NCBI GenBank assembly: GCA_947458405.1
Contig: CANGZW010000014.1
Location: 1-46,257 of the forward strand
Length of the DNA stretch: 46,257 bases
Direction of reading: 5' to 3'
DNA from: Leptospiraceae bacterium
GTDB taxonomy: Bacteria > Spirochaetota > Leptospiria > Leptospirales > Leptospiraceae
Shown here: piece after piece, positions 1 to 9,058 of the stretch
Layout of the letters: each line of letters opens with the position of its first letter
Position numbering within the stretch: position 1 is the first letter of the stretch
Translations under genes and position numbers: made by a program
The notes under the pieces: model-generated
Database searches by the model: none
Seen by the model: only the letters and a program-made list of their open reading frames with translations
Told to the model about the DNA's origin: nothing

Positions 1-112
1 AGCTAATCTTCTCAGGACAGAAAATCTCCCTCCCACAAAAATAAATAGATTTTCACGAATTTTGACATTTTGATTTGTATATAATTCTATTAAAGATAGA
101 CTGTCAGTTGAG

Positions 113-979
113 ATGCAAAGATACTATACAACTCCCGTTAATAGACTCTATCCCCAAGATTTTACCTCCCTCTTAAAACTAGCTATGGAGGAGGATTGCC
201 CCGAGGATGATATTACTTCTTATGCAATATTTTCACCCGGGGATAGAGGTATTGCCCTTCTAACGACCCGAGAAGATGGGATTCTATGTGGCTCCCAAAT
301 TCTAGAATCCATCCATGAAATATTCGGGAATGATTTTATAGTAAAGATGGAAACTCAGGAGGGATCAAAAATCCAAAAGGGATCAAAAATTGCCGAAATC
401 AGTGGCAGTCTCAGGGTTATTTTGCGAATGGAAAGAATTTTCTTAAACTTTCTTCAATACCTCTCCGGAATCTCCAGTACAGTCAATAAAATAGTGAATG
501 AATTTCCCGATCTCTTAATCCTAGATACTAGAAAAACTCTTCCTGGCTATAGAAAACTAGCCAAGTATGCAGTCTATACAGGAGGAGGAGCGAATCATCG
601 TATAAATTTAAGTGAAATGGCTCTTATTAAAGACAACCATATTGCTCTTTGTGGTAGTATTACAAATGCAGTGCATAAAATTCGAGAAAATTATCCTGAT
701 AAAAAAATTGAGTTAGAAATAGATTCATTAGAAGAACTCGAAGAAGCATTAAACTCTTCTCCTGAAATAATCATGCTGGATAATTTTAATGAAGAAAATA
801 CAAAAATTGCCATCGAAAATATTCGCAGAAAAAGCAGTACAATAAGAATAGAATGTTCAGGTGGTATTACACCGAATAAATTAAAATTTTTGGCAGGCTT
901 TGGTGGCATAGGAGTAAGTATGGGGTACATTACACATACAACTAGATTTATGGATTTAGGTTTAGATATTGAATATTAA
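113..979 (+). CDS. nadC: Quinolinate phosphoribosyltransferase (nicotinate-nucleotide pyrophosphorylase)
   Basis: Converts quinolinate and PRPP to nicotinate mononucleotide in cytosolic de novo NAD synthesis. At 288 aa it has the normal family length. Visible family motifs are the early acidic EEDCPEDDITS stretch, the core DTRKTLPGYRKLAKYAV, the TGGGANHR segment with active-site basic residues, KDNHI, and the C-terminal ECSGGI phosphate-binding stretch of the barrel. The ATG at 113 gives full length; only a weak purine stretch (GTTGAG) lies before it. A TTGACA at 62-67 and TATAAT at 80-85 are present upstream, but only 12 bases apart, so the promoter is not settled. The stop at 977-979 is one base before the likely ATG of the next gene, so nadC opens an operon. 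Confidence 0.95.
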   Translation: MQRYYTTPVNRLYPQDFTSLLKLAMEEDCPEDDITSYAIFSPGDRGIALLTTREDGILCGSQILESIHEIFGNDFIVKMETQEGSKIQKGSKIAEISGSLRVILRMERIFLNFLQYLSGISSTVNKIVNEFPDLLILDTRKTLPGYRKLAKYAVYTGGGANHRINLSEMALIKDNHIALCGSITNAVHKIRENYPDKKIELEIDSLEELEEALNSSPEIIMLDNFNEENTKIAIENIRRKSSTIRIECSGGITPNKLKFLAGFGGIGVSMGYITHTTRFMDLGLDIEY

Positions 980-980
980 T

Positions 981-3008
981 ATGTCTAATTTAGAAGTAAG
1001 TATTGAAGAATTTTTAAGCTCTGCTGAAGAAATTTTACCAGACTCTTCCTATGATTTAGTAAAAAGAGCTTTTGATGTTTCCAATCAAAACCACAAAGAT
1101 CAAAAGAGACTTTCCGGGCAACCCTATATCATTCACCCTGTAAATGTAGCCCACATAATAATGAAAGACCTAGGTGGTCAGGATAAGATTATAGCCGCGG
1201 CACTCCTTCATGATGTTGTAGAAGATACCCATTATTCTCATGATATGATGATTAAAGATTTTGGGTTAGAAATAGCTACAATGGTTAAAGGGGTTACAAA
1301 AGTTTCACAAATTAAAAACAAAACCAAAGATATACTCCTGATTGAAAATGTCAAAAGAATGTTGATTGCCACCATTCAAGACCCCCGTGTAATTATCATA
1401 AAATTAGCTGATAAAACTCACAATATGAGAACTCTAACATTTCAACCACCTGAAAAACAAGTTCGTATTGCAAATGAAGTTTTAAATATATATGCTCCCA
1501 TAGCGGGTAGATTAGGTATTTATAAATTAAAATCCGAATTAGAAGATTTGGCTTTTCAAGCCTTAGATAGCGAGAGCTACAAAAAAGTAAAAGATCTCGT
1601 TGCATCTAAAAAAACCGAAAGAGATTTACATATAGAGCATGTAATACTAAGACTGGAAAAATGGCTGGGAGAATCAAAAATTCCCGCAATTCTTGAGGGC
1701 AGATCCAAACATTTTTATTCGATTCATAAAAAAATATCTACCAAAGAAAAAAAATTAGATGAAATTTATGATCTGAGGGCTATCAGAATTATCACCAATG
1801 AGGTTCAGGACTGCTATGCTATTTTGGGGATAATTCACACTAATTTTACCCCGGTTCCGGGCAGATTTAAAGATTATATTGCTACACCCAAGTCCAATCT
1901 ATACCAGTCCCTTCATACTACGATTATCAGTACGGATGGAAAACCGATAGAATTTCAAATCCGAACGGAAGAGATGAATAATTATGCTGAATCAGGAATC
2001 GCCGCTCATTGGGGCTACAAGGAAGGAAAATACAACCAACTAGAGCAAAGATTTATTGATCGTTGGAAAGAACAAATGCGTTTTTTCACTGAAAACCCCA
2101 CTGCCAATATCCAAGATTTTTTCAGTGATTTTTCTAAAGAACTCCATGAAGACGAAATCGTTGCCTTTACCCCAAGAGGAGACATGTATGAATTTCCAAA
2201 GGGAGCAACTGTTTTGGATTTTGCGTTTCGAGTTCATACAGATATAGGTCTTCATACCAAAGCAGCAAAGGTGAATGGGAAAATTGTCCCGATTCGAACG
2301 GAGCTATCTACGGGGGATCAAGTTGAAATTCTAATCGAAAAAAATGCCAAACCATCCCCTATATGGGAACGAATACTAAAAACCCCCCATGCAAGACAAA
2401 AACTCCGACAGTATTTCAGAAAATTACAGGATGAGCTAAAAAAACAGGGAGGTGTCGAGTTCGTCAAACCCGCTCCTTCCGGAAATATTGCCATCAGTGA
2501 CCGCGACATTGTACAAATACACAGGTCCAAGAAAAAATCAGAGAGGGAATCCAAACCCAAAAAGCCTGTCAATATCCTGGTGGGAGGATACAAAGATATT
2601 TTAGTACGATTGGCAAATTGTTGCTCCCCTATTCCCGGAGATGAGATCATCGGATTTATCACAAGGGGAAGCGGAGTGAGTGTGCACAAAAAGACCTGCG
2701 AAGTAGCGGGGGGATTTTCTGATTTAAAACGCCTTGTAAATGTAAGATGGGATGGTATTCATAAACCAGTTCCCGTTAGTATTGAAGTGAAGGCTTATGA
2801 TCGTCCAAAGATATTTTTAGAAATAGTGGATTCCATTTCCAAAACAGATACAAATATATTAGAAGCCGGGGCAAGCTCAGCTGGAGAAGGAACAATGATA
2901 GCTAGATTTTTAATTGAAATAGAACACTTAGATCAGTTGGAAGAGATTCTCGAGTATATAAAATCTATTAAAAATATTATTTCAGTGGAAAGAATTAAGA
3001 ATTCATGA
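981..3008 (+). CDS. rel: RelA/SpoT-family (p)ppGpp synthetase/hydrolase
   Basis: Long RSH enzyme that makes and degrades the stringent-response alarmones (p)ppGpp. In order it shows an N-terminal HD hydrolase domain with an intact HDVVED motif (about residue 77), the RelA synthetase domain (GRSKHFYSIHKK, then DYIATPKSNLYQSLHTT), a TGS domain (FTPRGDMYEFPKGATVLDFAF), a conserved-cysteine segment (LANCCSPIPGDEIIGF) and a C-terminal ACT domain. The intact HD box suggests a bifunctional Rel rather than a synthetase-only RelA; this is inferred from motifs. The frame is open from a TTG at 969 inside nadC, but the ATG at 981, directly after the nadC stop, is the better start. Its stop overlaps the next gene by 4 bases, indicating translational coupling. 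Confidence 0.95.
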   Translation: MSNLEVSIEEFLSSAEEILPDSSYDLVKRAFDVSNQNHKDQKRLSGQPYIIHPVNVAHIIMKDLGGQDKIIAAALLHDVVEDTHYSHDMMIKDFGLEIATMVKGVTKVSQIKNKTKDILLIENVKRMLIATIQDPRVIIIKLADKTHNMRTLTFQPPEKQVRIANEVLNIYAPIAGRLGIYKLKSELEDLAFQALDSESYKKVKDLVASKKTERDLHIEHVILRLEKWLGESKIPAILEGRSKHFYSIHKKISTKEKKLDEIYDLRAIRIITNEVQDCYAILGIIHTNFTPVPGRFKDYIATPKSNLYQSLHTTIISTDGKPIEFQIRTEEMNNYAESGIAAHWGYKEGKYNQLEQRFIDRWKEQMRFFTENPTANIQDFFSDFSKELHEDEIVAFTPRGDMYEFPKGATVLDFAFRVHTDIGLHTKAAKVNGKIVPIRTELSTGDQVEILIEKNAKPSPIWERILKTPHARQKLRQYFRKLQDELKKQGGVEFVKPAPSGNIAISDRDIVQIHRSKKKSERESKPKKPVNILVGGYKDILVRLANCCSPIPGDEIIGFITRGSGVSVHKKTCEVAGGFSDLKRLVNVRWDGIHKPVPVSIEVKAYDRPKIFLEIVDSISKTDTNILEAGASSAGEGTMIARFLIEIEHLDQLEEILEYIKSIKNIISVERIKNS

Positions 3009-3505
3009 TACTAGTGGTAGATGGGTTTAATTTGATATATAAATTCCCGGAGATGGAAATTTTAATGTATGAAAATAAATTAAACAATGCTAGAAATGCT
3101 TTATTAAAGACATTAAATCTCTACAGCAAAAAAAGAAAACAGAACAAGTTTCACATTTTCTTTGACGGAAAGAAAGAAATAGGTAGCATGGTTGTCGAAG
3201 ATGAGTTGGAAGGAATGAGGTTATACTATAGCCATGATATAAAGGCAGATGACCAAATAAAACTATTCATCAGAAAGTCTATCAATCCCTCGGATATATA
3301 TTTAGTTAGTTCCGATAAAGATTTACAATTTTTTGGAAAAAAGTATGGATGTAAGTTATACAAGTCAGAAGAATTTGCAAAGATTATCACAGATACTCTT
3401 AAAAAGCATTCTTTAGAGGATGAAAAAGATTCAAATGTAATGTTATCAAAAGAGGAAGTTAGCTATTGGTACGCTCTCTTTAAAGGAAAAAAAAATGCAG
3501 GATAA
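3005..3505 (+). CDS. NYN-domain (YacP-like) putative ribonuclease
   Basis: A 166-aa protein that begins with ILVVDGFNLIYKFP, the first acidic strand of NYN/PIN-fold nucleases of the YacP type. Further acidic strands follow (IFFDGKKE, then a DDQIK segment and LVSSDKDLQFFGKKYGC), as expected for a metal-dependent RNase fold. YacP-like proteins are thought to act in RNA turnover; the substrate here is unknown. The ATG at 3005 overlaps the rel stop by 4 bases and the 3' end overlaps the DHH gene by 11 bases, so this is an internal operon gene. Coupling to a DHH nuclease suggests a joint role in RNA or nanoRNA degradation, which is an inference from position. Confidence 0.82.
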   Translation: MILVVDGFNLIYKFPEMEILMYENKLNNARNALLKTLNLYSKKRKQNKFHIFFDGKKEIGSMVVEDELEGMRLYYSHDIKADDQIKLFIRKSINPSDIYLVSSDKDLQFFGKKYGCKLYKSEEFAKIITDTLKKHSLEDEKDSNVMLSKEEVSYWYALFKGKKNAG

Positions 3506-4505
3506 ATTTCAAATTGATAGAACAGAGATGTATGCTACCCTACTTTCTCAAATAAAACAAAATGATAATTTTATAATTACCACTCATAAGAGTTGTGATC
3601 CAGATGGAATGGGTTCCGAGCTGGGTTTGGATTTTCTTTTAGAGAAATTAAACAAAAAACACACTATTCTCAATCCGGACAAGACTCCGGATAGATATAT
3701 GTTTTTAGACCCATTAAACCGTATTCATAGTTACGAAAATAGAATACTGCAATCAACCCAAAGAGAAAGTTTTCTTATCATGGTGGATAACTCAGACATT
3801 GGAAGAATATTGGATATTTCTAATTACTTAAATGCTGAAAAAACCAATATTATAGCCATTGATCATCATGACAAAGTATCACCTTTTCATGGATTGTTTT
3901 GCTTTCCTGAAATCGGTTCGAGTTCAGAAATAATTTATGAACTAATGGAACTGGCAGGTTTTGAGCCAGACTATAATACTGCAGTTGCGTTATACATGGG
4001 AATAGTTATGGATACAGGCCAATTCAAATATAACAAAACAAGACCGAGAACCCATGAAATTGCCGGGAAATTATTAAAACATAAATTTCCAACTGAAGAG
4101 TTAATCCGAAAAATTTTTGAAGATTACTCATATACTGTATTACTCTTAAAAAAAGATATATACTCTACTCTCGATATATACCCTGAATCAAAATTAGCAA
4201 CCATTGATGTAACTAAAACTATTTTATCCAAATATAATTTTACTACTAACCCAGCTGAGGGGATGATTAGTGAATTATTGGCTCCTGCCGACATTCAAAT
4301 TGCCGCATCTTTTTCAGAACTCGAAAACGATGCAGTGAAAATTAGTCTCCGCTCTAAGGGAAAATATGATGTATGCAGTGTAGCCAAAGAGTACAACGGA
4401 GGCGGACACAAGAATGCTAGTGGTGCTACTATTAAGGGAGAATATAAAAAAATAAAAATTGATGTTATTGAAAAGTTAATGGAGTTATCTAAAATAACAC
4501 ACTAA
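3495..4505 (+). CDS. DHH/DHHA1 phosphoesterase (NrnA-like oligoribonuclease/pAp phosphatase family)
   Basis: A 336-aa DHH-family phosphoesterase. Metal-binding motifs are HKSCDPDGMGS (H31, D35, D37), VDNSDIGR (about 98-104), DHHD (123-126) and the DHHA1 substrate-binding GGGHKNASGA near the C-terminus. Bacterial members of this length usually act as NrnA-type 3'-5' exonucleases on short RNA or pAp, or on cyclic-dinucleotide breakdown products. The substrate cannot be told from motifs. No CBS or membrane domains are present, so it is the short soluble class. It overlaps the NYN gene by 11 bases and is followed one base later by the MBOAT gene. Placement behind rel suggests nucleotide-stress housekeeping, which is an inference. 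Confidence 0.9.
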   Translation: MQDKFQIDRTEMYATLLSQIKQNDNFIITTHKSCDPDGMGSELGLDFLLEKLNKKHTILNPDKTPDRYMFLDPLNRIHSYENRILQSTQRESFLIMVDNSDIGRILDISNYLNAEKTNIIAIDHHDKVSPFHGLFCFPEIGSSSEIIYELMELAGFEPDYNTAVALYMGIVMDTGQFKYNKTRPRTHEIAGKLLKHKFPTEELIRKIFEDYSYTVLLLKKDIYSTLDIYPESKLATIDVTKTILSKYNFTTNPAEGMISELLAPADIQIAASFSELENDAVKISLRSKGKYDVCSVAKEYNGGGHKNASGATIKGEYKKIKIDVIEKLMELSKITH

Positions 4506-4506
4506 A

Positions 4507-5982
4507 ATGCTTTTTAATTCAGTAATCTTTTTTCTTTTTTTTACTATTGTATTTTCGATATATTGGAATATCCAACATTTCTATCGAAAATATCTACTGA
4601 TATTTGCAGGGATGGTATTTTATGGGTACGCATCCTTACCATTCCTCTTACATTTTTTAATTGTAATACTGATCAATTTTTTATTTCACAAAAATATCCA
4701 TTTAACAAAAAAGAAATCCTTTTTGGGAATAATCATTGCACTAAATGTACTAAACTTAGGATTTTTCAAATATTTTTATTTCTTTTGTAATGTTTTATTA
4801 GGACTTACAGGTAGTACATACTTTAAGGAATTACCTCAAAATTTACATATAGCTTTTCCCTTAGCTATTAGTTTTTATACCTTTCAAATCATTGCATTAC
4901 AAATTGATTCGTATAGGGGCAAATTGGAAAAATCTCTCAGTTTGACGGATTTTTTAGTTTTTATACTTTTTTTCCCTGTATTAATTGCTGGACCAATCAT
5001 GAGGTGGGCGGACTTCTTTCCTAATCTAGAGAAAAAAGAGCCACTAAGAGAAGATATTATTAATGCTACTTATTTAATGATAAGCGGAATTATTAAAAAA
5101 GTACTACTAGCAGACTCCCTTTCCCAAACCGTAAGTCCTGTATTCAATGCTCCACTGGAATATCATTCAACACAGATAATTTTAGTAGCGTTTATATATG
5201 TTATACAAATATTTTTTGATTTTTCAGGACTTACCGATATGGCGAGAGCAGTAGCCCTTTATCTCGGTTTTAATATTCCTGAGAATTTTAGAGCACCATT
5301 CTTTTCTCGTTCTTTAAGTGAGTTTTGGACAAGGTGGCATATTACATTATCCACATGGCTTAGAGATTATTTATACTTTTCAATGGGTGGTTCTAGGGTA
5401 CCCAGACTCCAAATTTATTTTAATGTAATAGTAACTATGACCATCGGTGGTTTTTGGCATGGTCCCGATTTTACCTTTATGGCTTGGGGGTTATATTGGG
5501 GAATTTGTCTGGGAATAGAAAGATTTATTACAGAAGATTTAAAAATAGATCTTTATCCAAAAAAGATATACTCCTCTATTTTAAGTGCACTTTTCGTTAC
5601 AACAATTGGTGCTATTAGTGTTCTAATGTTTAGATCTAATAGTACGTCATACATGATAGATATATTCAAATCAATGTTTATTAATTATAAAGAAAATGTA
5701 CAGATCTCACTAAATTCTAATGGAGGAGAATGGCTAATAAATGGATTGCAATTGATACAATCAGAAGAGCCATTTCAATTAAAGGAAATGACAAATTTAG
5801 ATTCTGTCTTTTTGCATTTTGTATTGTTTTTATTGGCTCATCTTGTGCAGTACAAAGAAGGAATTCTAGATAGATTTAGAAAATTTGAGCCCTATTTAGT
5901 TATTATTTTCGGAGTAATTACTGTATTTCTTTTAACAACATTATCTCAGGATGGAAATGATTTTATCTACTATAAATTCTAA
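4507..5982 (+). CDS. MBOAT-family membrane O-acyltransferase (AlgI/DltB-like)
   Basis: A 491-aa polytopic membrane protein. Diagnostic segments are the early LLIFAGMVFYGYAS, the AGPIMRWADFFP loop, the SLSEFWTRWHITLSTWLRDYLY stretch and the catalytic-histidine motif GGFWHGPDFTF (His at about residue 318). MBOAT proteins of this type move acyl groups, usually acetyl, across the membrane onto extracellular or periplasmic glycans together with an SGNH-fold partner. Exactly such a partner is encoded 11 bases downstream. The gene starts two bases after the DHH stop. The likely target is surface polysaccharide, LPS or peptidoglycan; nothing in the sequence decides which. Confidence 0.9.
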   Translation: MLFNSVIFFLFFTIVFSIYWNIQHFYRKYLLIFAGMVFYGYASLPFLLHFLIVILINFLFHKNIHLTKKKSFLGIIIALNVLNLGFFKYFYFFCNVLLGLTGSTYFKELPQNLHIAFPLAISFYTFQIIALQIDSYRGKLEKSLSLTDFLVFILFFPVLIAGPIMRWADFFPNLEKKEPLREDIINATYLMISGIIKKVLLADSLSQTVSPVFNAPLEYHSTQIILVAFIYVIQIFFDFSGLTDMARAVALYLGFNIPENFRAPFFSRSLSEFWTRWHITLSTWLRDYLYFSMGGSRVPRLQIYFNVIVTMTIGGFWHGPDFTFMAWGLYWGICLGIERFITEDLKIDLYPKKIYSSILSALFVTTIGAISVLMFRSNSTSYMIDIFKSMFINYKENVQISLNSNGGEWLINGLQLIQSEEPFQLKEMTNLDSVFLHFVLFLLAHLVQYKEGILDRFRKFEPYLVIIFGVITVFLLTTLSQDGNDFIYYKF

Positions 5983-5993
5983 AAAGGTGATAC

Positions 5994-7088
5994 ATGTTAA
6001 AAAATAAATTTTTATTTATACCTTTTATAATATTTTTTATAGCACTGGGGATTGATAGAATTCTCATGCTTGAAAATATCCAAACGTACTTCACCAAAAC
6101 TGTTTCAGAAATAAATTTTTTTCATAAACCATATCTATTTGAAGAATTAAAAAATTACTTAGCCCTAAAAGAAAGAAAAAAAGTATTAGTTATGTTTGGA
6201 AACTCAAGAGCTTTACTTTTTAATAACAAATATATTGAAGAAAAGTATCCCGATTGGATACTATTTAATTTTTCAGTTCCCGGAGGTGGGCCCGATTATT
6301 TTCTTTTTTGGTTGGAAAAATTTCAAGCAGAAAATGTAAAACCTGATTTCATTTTAGTAGACTCTTCTCTAGAGCTATTTAATTTAACTCCGATGATTAA
6401 ACTCGATGAATCGCTAGCAAATGGATTAGATGTAAATTTTGTACTCCGCTTTGCGAATAGATACTCCAGAAGTGAAATTTCTAGTTTTTTATCGAAAAGA
6501 CTTTTTCGAACCTATCAGTATAGACCCAAATTAAATACTGTAATACAGAGATCAAAAAATAATTTCGAAGTACTTATCGGTTATAGAGCCTGGAGAATGC
6601 AAGTATTTGAGAAGTTAAAAGAAGAAAGAGGTAGTGCATCGAGTGAATTTTACAAAAATAAGACTCAAGCAGAAGAAACCATCTTAAAATATGCAAAAGG
6701 TGATGCTAATTCCTATCTCACTCCCTACAATTTTAATGAGGATGTTCTTTCTTTTCAAGTGGATAATCTCAAAATTATAAAGGATTTAGATATTCCTTCC
6801 GCAATAATCATGGTACGAGTGGCTCCCTCATTCTTCGAACAATATAAAAAATTAACAGCAAAAGACTCCAGTGGAAAATCTGTATCTCCCTACTCTATTT
6901 ACCTTCCAAAAATGCTTGAGATTTCTTTGAAGTATCAGATTTCTTTTCTGAATATGAATGATGACCCATCTTATAACTGTAATGCATTTACAGATGCAAG
7001 CCATATGGCAACAGAATGTTTTGGTGACTATACAGACTATATTTTTAAGAATTTAGACCTAATAGTAAAATCTAAATCTTCAAAATAA
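5994..7088 (+). CDS. SGNH-like periplasmic acyltransferase partner of the MBOAT protein
   Basis: A 364-aa protein with one N-terminal membrane anchor (about residues 5-23) and a probable periplasmic body. A nucleophile-type motif MFGNSRAL (Ser71) follows a beta strand, and a C-terminal TDASHMA carries the spacing of an SGNH catalytic Asp/His pair (D334, H337). This is the organisation of AlgJ/AlgX/DltD-like partners that pass acetyl groups received from an MBOAT protein to a glycan. It also resembles hypothetical families common in Leptospira (possibly DUF1574, from memory, unverified). It is spaced 11 bases from the MBOAT gene with a GGTGAT-type ribosome site, so co-translation is likely. 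Function is inferred from the motif pair and the neighbour. Confidence 0.72.
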   Translation: MLKNKFLFIPFIIFFIALGIDRILMLENIQTYFTKTVSEINFFHKPYLFEELKNYLALKERKKVLVMFGNSRALLFNNKYIEEKYPDWILFNFSVPGGGPDYFLFWLEKFQAENVKPDFILVDSSLELFNLTPMIKLDESLANGLDVNFVLRFANRYSRSEISSFLSKRLFRTYQYRPKLNTVIQRSKNNFEVLIGYRAWRMQVFEKLKEERGSASSEFYKNKTQAEETILKYAKGDANSYLTPYNFNEDVLSFQVDNLKIIKDLDIPSAIIMVRVAPSFFEQYKKLTAKDSSGKSVSPYSIYLPKMLEISLKYQISFLNMNDDPSYNCNAFTDASHMATECFGDYTDYIFKNLDLIVKSKSSK

Positions 7089-7091
7089 ATC

Positions 7092-7112
7092 TTTACTTAT
7101 TTACTTATTTAC
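7092..7112 (+). repeat. 8-bp tandem repeat (TTTACTTA, about 2.6 copies)
   Basis: Two full copies of TTTACTTA at 7092-7099 and 7100-7107 and a partial TTTAC at 7108-7112. They fill the 40-base gap between the SGNH-like gene and the quinone reductase gene, about 17 bases before its ATG. Such a short array could vary in copy number by slippage, but no promoter boxes were recognised around it. Confidence 0.6.
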
Positions 7113-7128
7113 AAATCAATTTAAGAAT

Positions 7129-7707
7129 ATGAAAAAAATTCTCGTCATTAATGGTCATCCCAATAAGGAAAGCTATAACTATGCCTTAAAAGAGTCATAC
7201 ATAAAAGGTGCAAAATCCTCTGGTTTTGAGGTGGAAGATATTCAAATTGGTGATTTAAAATTTGAACCCAATCTTTTCCACGGATACACAAAAAGAATCG
7301 AACTCGAACCTGATTTAGAAGAAGCATGGCAAAAAATACTGAGAGCAGAGCATATTGTATGGATTCATCCACTATGGTGGGGAGGAATTCCTGCAATTAT
7401 GAAAGGATTTATAGATAGAATTTTTTTACCAGGAAGAGCTTTTGCATATAGACCTAATTCTATTTGGTGGGATAGGCTTTTAAAAGGAAGATCAGCAAGA
7501 ATTATATGTACTTCTGATCAGCCCTATTTGTACTACTGGCTTATAAATGGTAAACCTGCTATAAATCAACTAAAAAGAATGACCTTAGAGTTTAGTGGTA
7601 TCACACCTGTAAAAGTTAGCTTTATATCCCCTATAAAACGGTCCTCAATTGAATATCGAAAAAAATGGTTGGAAAAAGTTGAAAAACTCGGAAAGTTTGG
7701 ATTATAA
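7129..7707 (+). CDS. Flavodoxin-fold NAD(P)H:quinone oxidoreductase (MdaB/KefF-like)
   Basis: A 192-aa cytosolic flavoprotein of the flavodoxin_2 family. The start MKKILVINGHPNKESYN is the FMN/FAD phosphate-binding loop. The central WIHPLWWGGIPAIMKGFIDR and FLPGRAFAY are the classic motif of NQO/KefF/MdaB two-electron quinone reductases. Family members reduce quinones to quinols with NAD(P)H, protecting against redox cycling, or regulate Kef potassium efflux; no kef gene is nearby, so the former is more likely. Length agrees with the family. It lies 40 bases after the SGNH-like gene and may have its own promoter. No clear Shine-Dalgarno sequence precedes the ATG. Confidence 0.88.
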   Translation: MKKILVINGHPNKESYNYALKESYIKGAKSSGFEVEDIQIGDLKFEPNLFHGYTKRIELEPDLEEAWQKILRAEHIVWIHPLWWGGIPAIMKGFIDRIFLPGRAFAYRPNSIWWDRLLKGRSARIICTSDQPYLYYWLINGKPAINQLKRMTLEFSGITPVKVSFISPIKRSSIEYRKKWLEKVEKLGKFGL

Positions 7708-7748
7708 TTTAAATCCTTCTGAGTCTAAGTCGTAAGGGAGAATTTAAG

Positions 7749-8666
7749 ATGATTGAATTGCATCATACGCACGAAGGCCATAATCACTTTATTCAAAAAG
7801 AAAATATTACAAGAGCTTTTATTATTGGAATAGCTTTCAATTTTATATTCGTTTTAATAGAGTCTATTTTGGGTATATATTATAACTCATTAGCCCTTAT
7901 TAGCGATGCCGGTCATAATTTAAGTGATGTAGCAAGTCTGATTTTGGCTTTAATTGCGATAAAAATATCAGAAAAAGAAGCAAATGATAAATTTACTTAT
8001 GGATATCGTAAGACAACAATCATAGTTGCTCTACTAAATGCTATGATTTTGTTTGGAGCACTCTGTTTAATCGTCTATGAATCCATTCTTAGGTTGCACT
8101 CTCCCAAAACAATTGAAGCTTCTGGAATGGTAATAGTAGCTATAATAGGAATTTTTATAAATGGTATAACTGCAATACTATTTAAAAAAGAAAAAGAGAA
8201 AGATATAAATATTAAAAGTGCCTATTTACATCTAGTAGCAGATGCTTTTATTTCTATGGGAGTTGTCATTGCAGGTATAATAATTATTTTTACTGATTGG
8301 TATTGGATGGATAGTATTATCAGTATAATCATTTCGATTATAATTTTGATAGGAACCTGGCAAATACTAGCTGAAAGTTTGCTACTCGTACTAGATGGTG
8401 TTCCATAAAATATTGATATAAATAAAGTTAAAAATGAAATAATAAACGTTCAAGGCGTACAAGATGTTCATCATTTGCATGTTTGGGCATTGAGTACTAC
8501 AACAACGGCGTTGACTGTTCATGTGGTTGTGAATTTAGATGATCTAACTATAATTGAGACGATAAAAGCAGAGATAAAACATAGATTAGAGCATCTAAAT
8601 ATACATCATACAACAATAGAAATAGAAACACCTTCACATCAATGCGAATCAAATGAATGTGAATAG
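7749..8666 (+). pseudogene. CDF-family Zn2+/cation efflux protein interrupted by one in-frame TAA
   Basis: Reads as a complete cation diffusion facilitator (about 305 codons) if the TAA at 8406-8408 is ignored. The N-terminal part (7749-8405) has a His-rich start, the metal site SDAGHNLSD in TM2, the second site HLVADAFIS in TM5, and six membrane helices ending LLLVLDGVP. After the stop the same frame continues without any shift as NIDINKVKNEI, then DVHHLHVWAL, the standard CDF cytoplasmic domain, to a TAG at 8664-8666. Family alignment by eye shows the stop replaces one residue in the linker between membrane and cytoplasmic domains. The product is either truncated to the membrane part, produced as two pieces (an internal ATG lies within the C-part), or made by readthrough. 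A good ribosome site (AAGGGAG) precedes 7749. Confidence 0.85.
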
Positions 8667-8675
8667 TTTAAATTA

Positions 8676-9050
8676 CTATGTATTCCATTTTTGCCAATAC
8701 AATAGAAGTAAATTGGAAGTACCTACAATGCAAGTACCTAAAAACTCTCTCATTTGCTCGATATAGGGCTTCTCTTCACCCATAGGAGTGGTCAATATAT
8801 TTTCCATTCCACTCTGCAACCAACTATAAGCACCATCCACAACAATTAAAAGTTGTAGTACAACTGCACCTAAGGAAAAAAAGATATAGGCTTTATTAAC
8901 TTTTTTAAAAATTCCAAAAGCACATAAAAATGCTGAAAATCCATAGAGGAACATCCAGTGTAATGGATCAGGATCATTGTATTGAACAATAGCCGAAAAA
9001 AAGAGAAGTAGAGAAAATAGTCCCAAAAGAATCTGAATTACAAGTTTCAT
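8676..9050 (-). CDS. TMEM220-like small membrane protein
   Basis: A 124-aa protein with about four hydrophobic segments. The motif VQYNDPDPLHWMFLYG after the first helix is characteristic of the TMEM220 family (small membrane proteins of unknown function found in bacteria and animals). It starts 8 bases from the end of the vapC toxin gene upstream on the same strand, so it may be read through from that operon, and it converges with the CDF gene with only 9 bases between stops. No function can be assigned beyond membrane location. Confidence 0.72.
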   Translation of the reverse strand: MKLVIQILLGLFSLLLFFSAIVQYNDPDPLHWMFLYGFSAFLCAFGIFKKVNKAYIFFSLGAVVLQLLIVVDGAYSWLQSGMENILTTPMGEEKPYIEQMREFLGTCIVGTSNLLLLYWQKWNT

Positions 9051-9058
9051 AGATAGTT

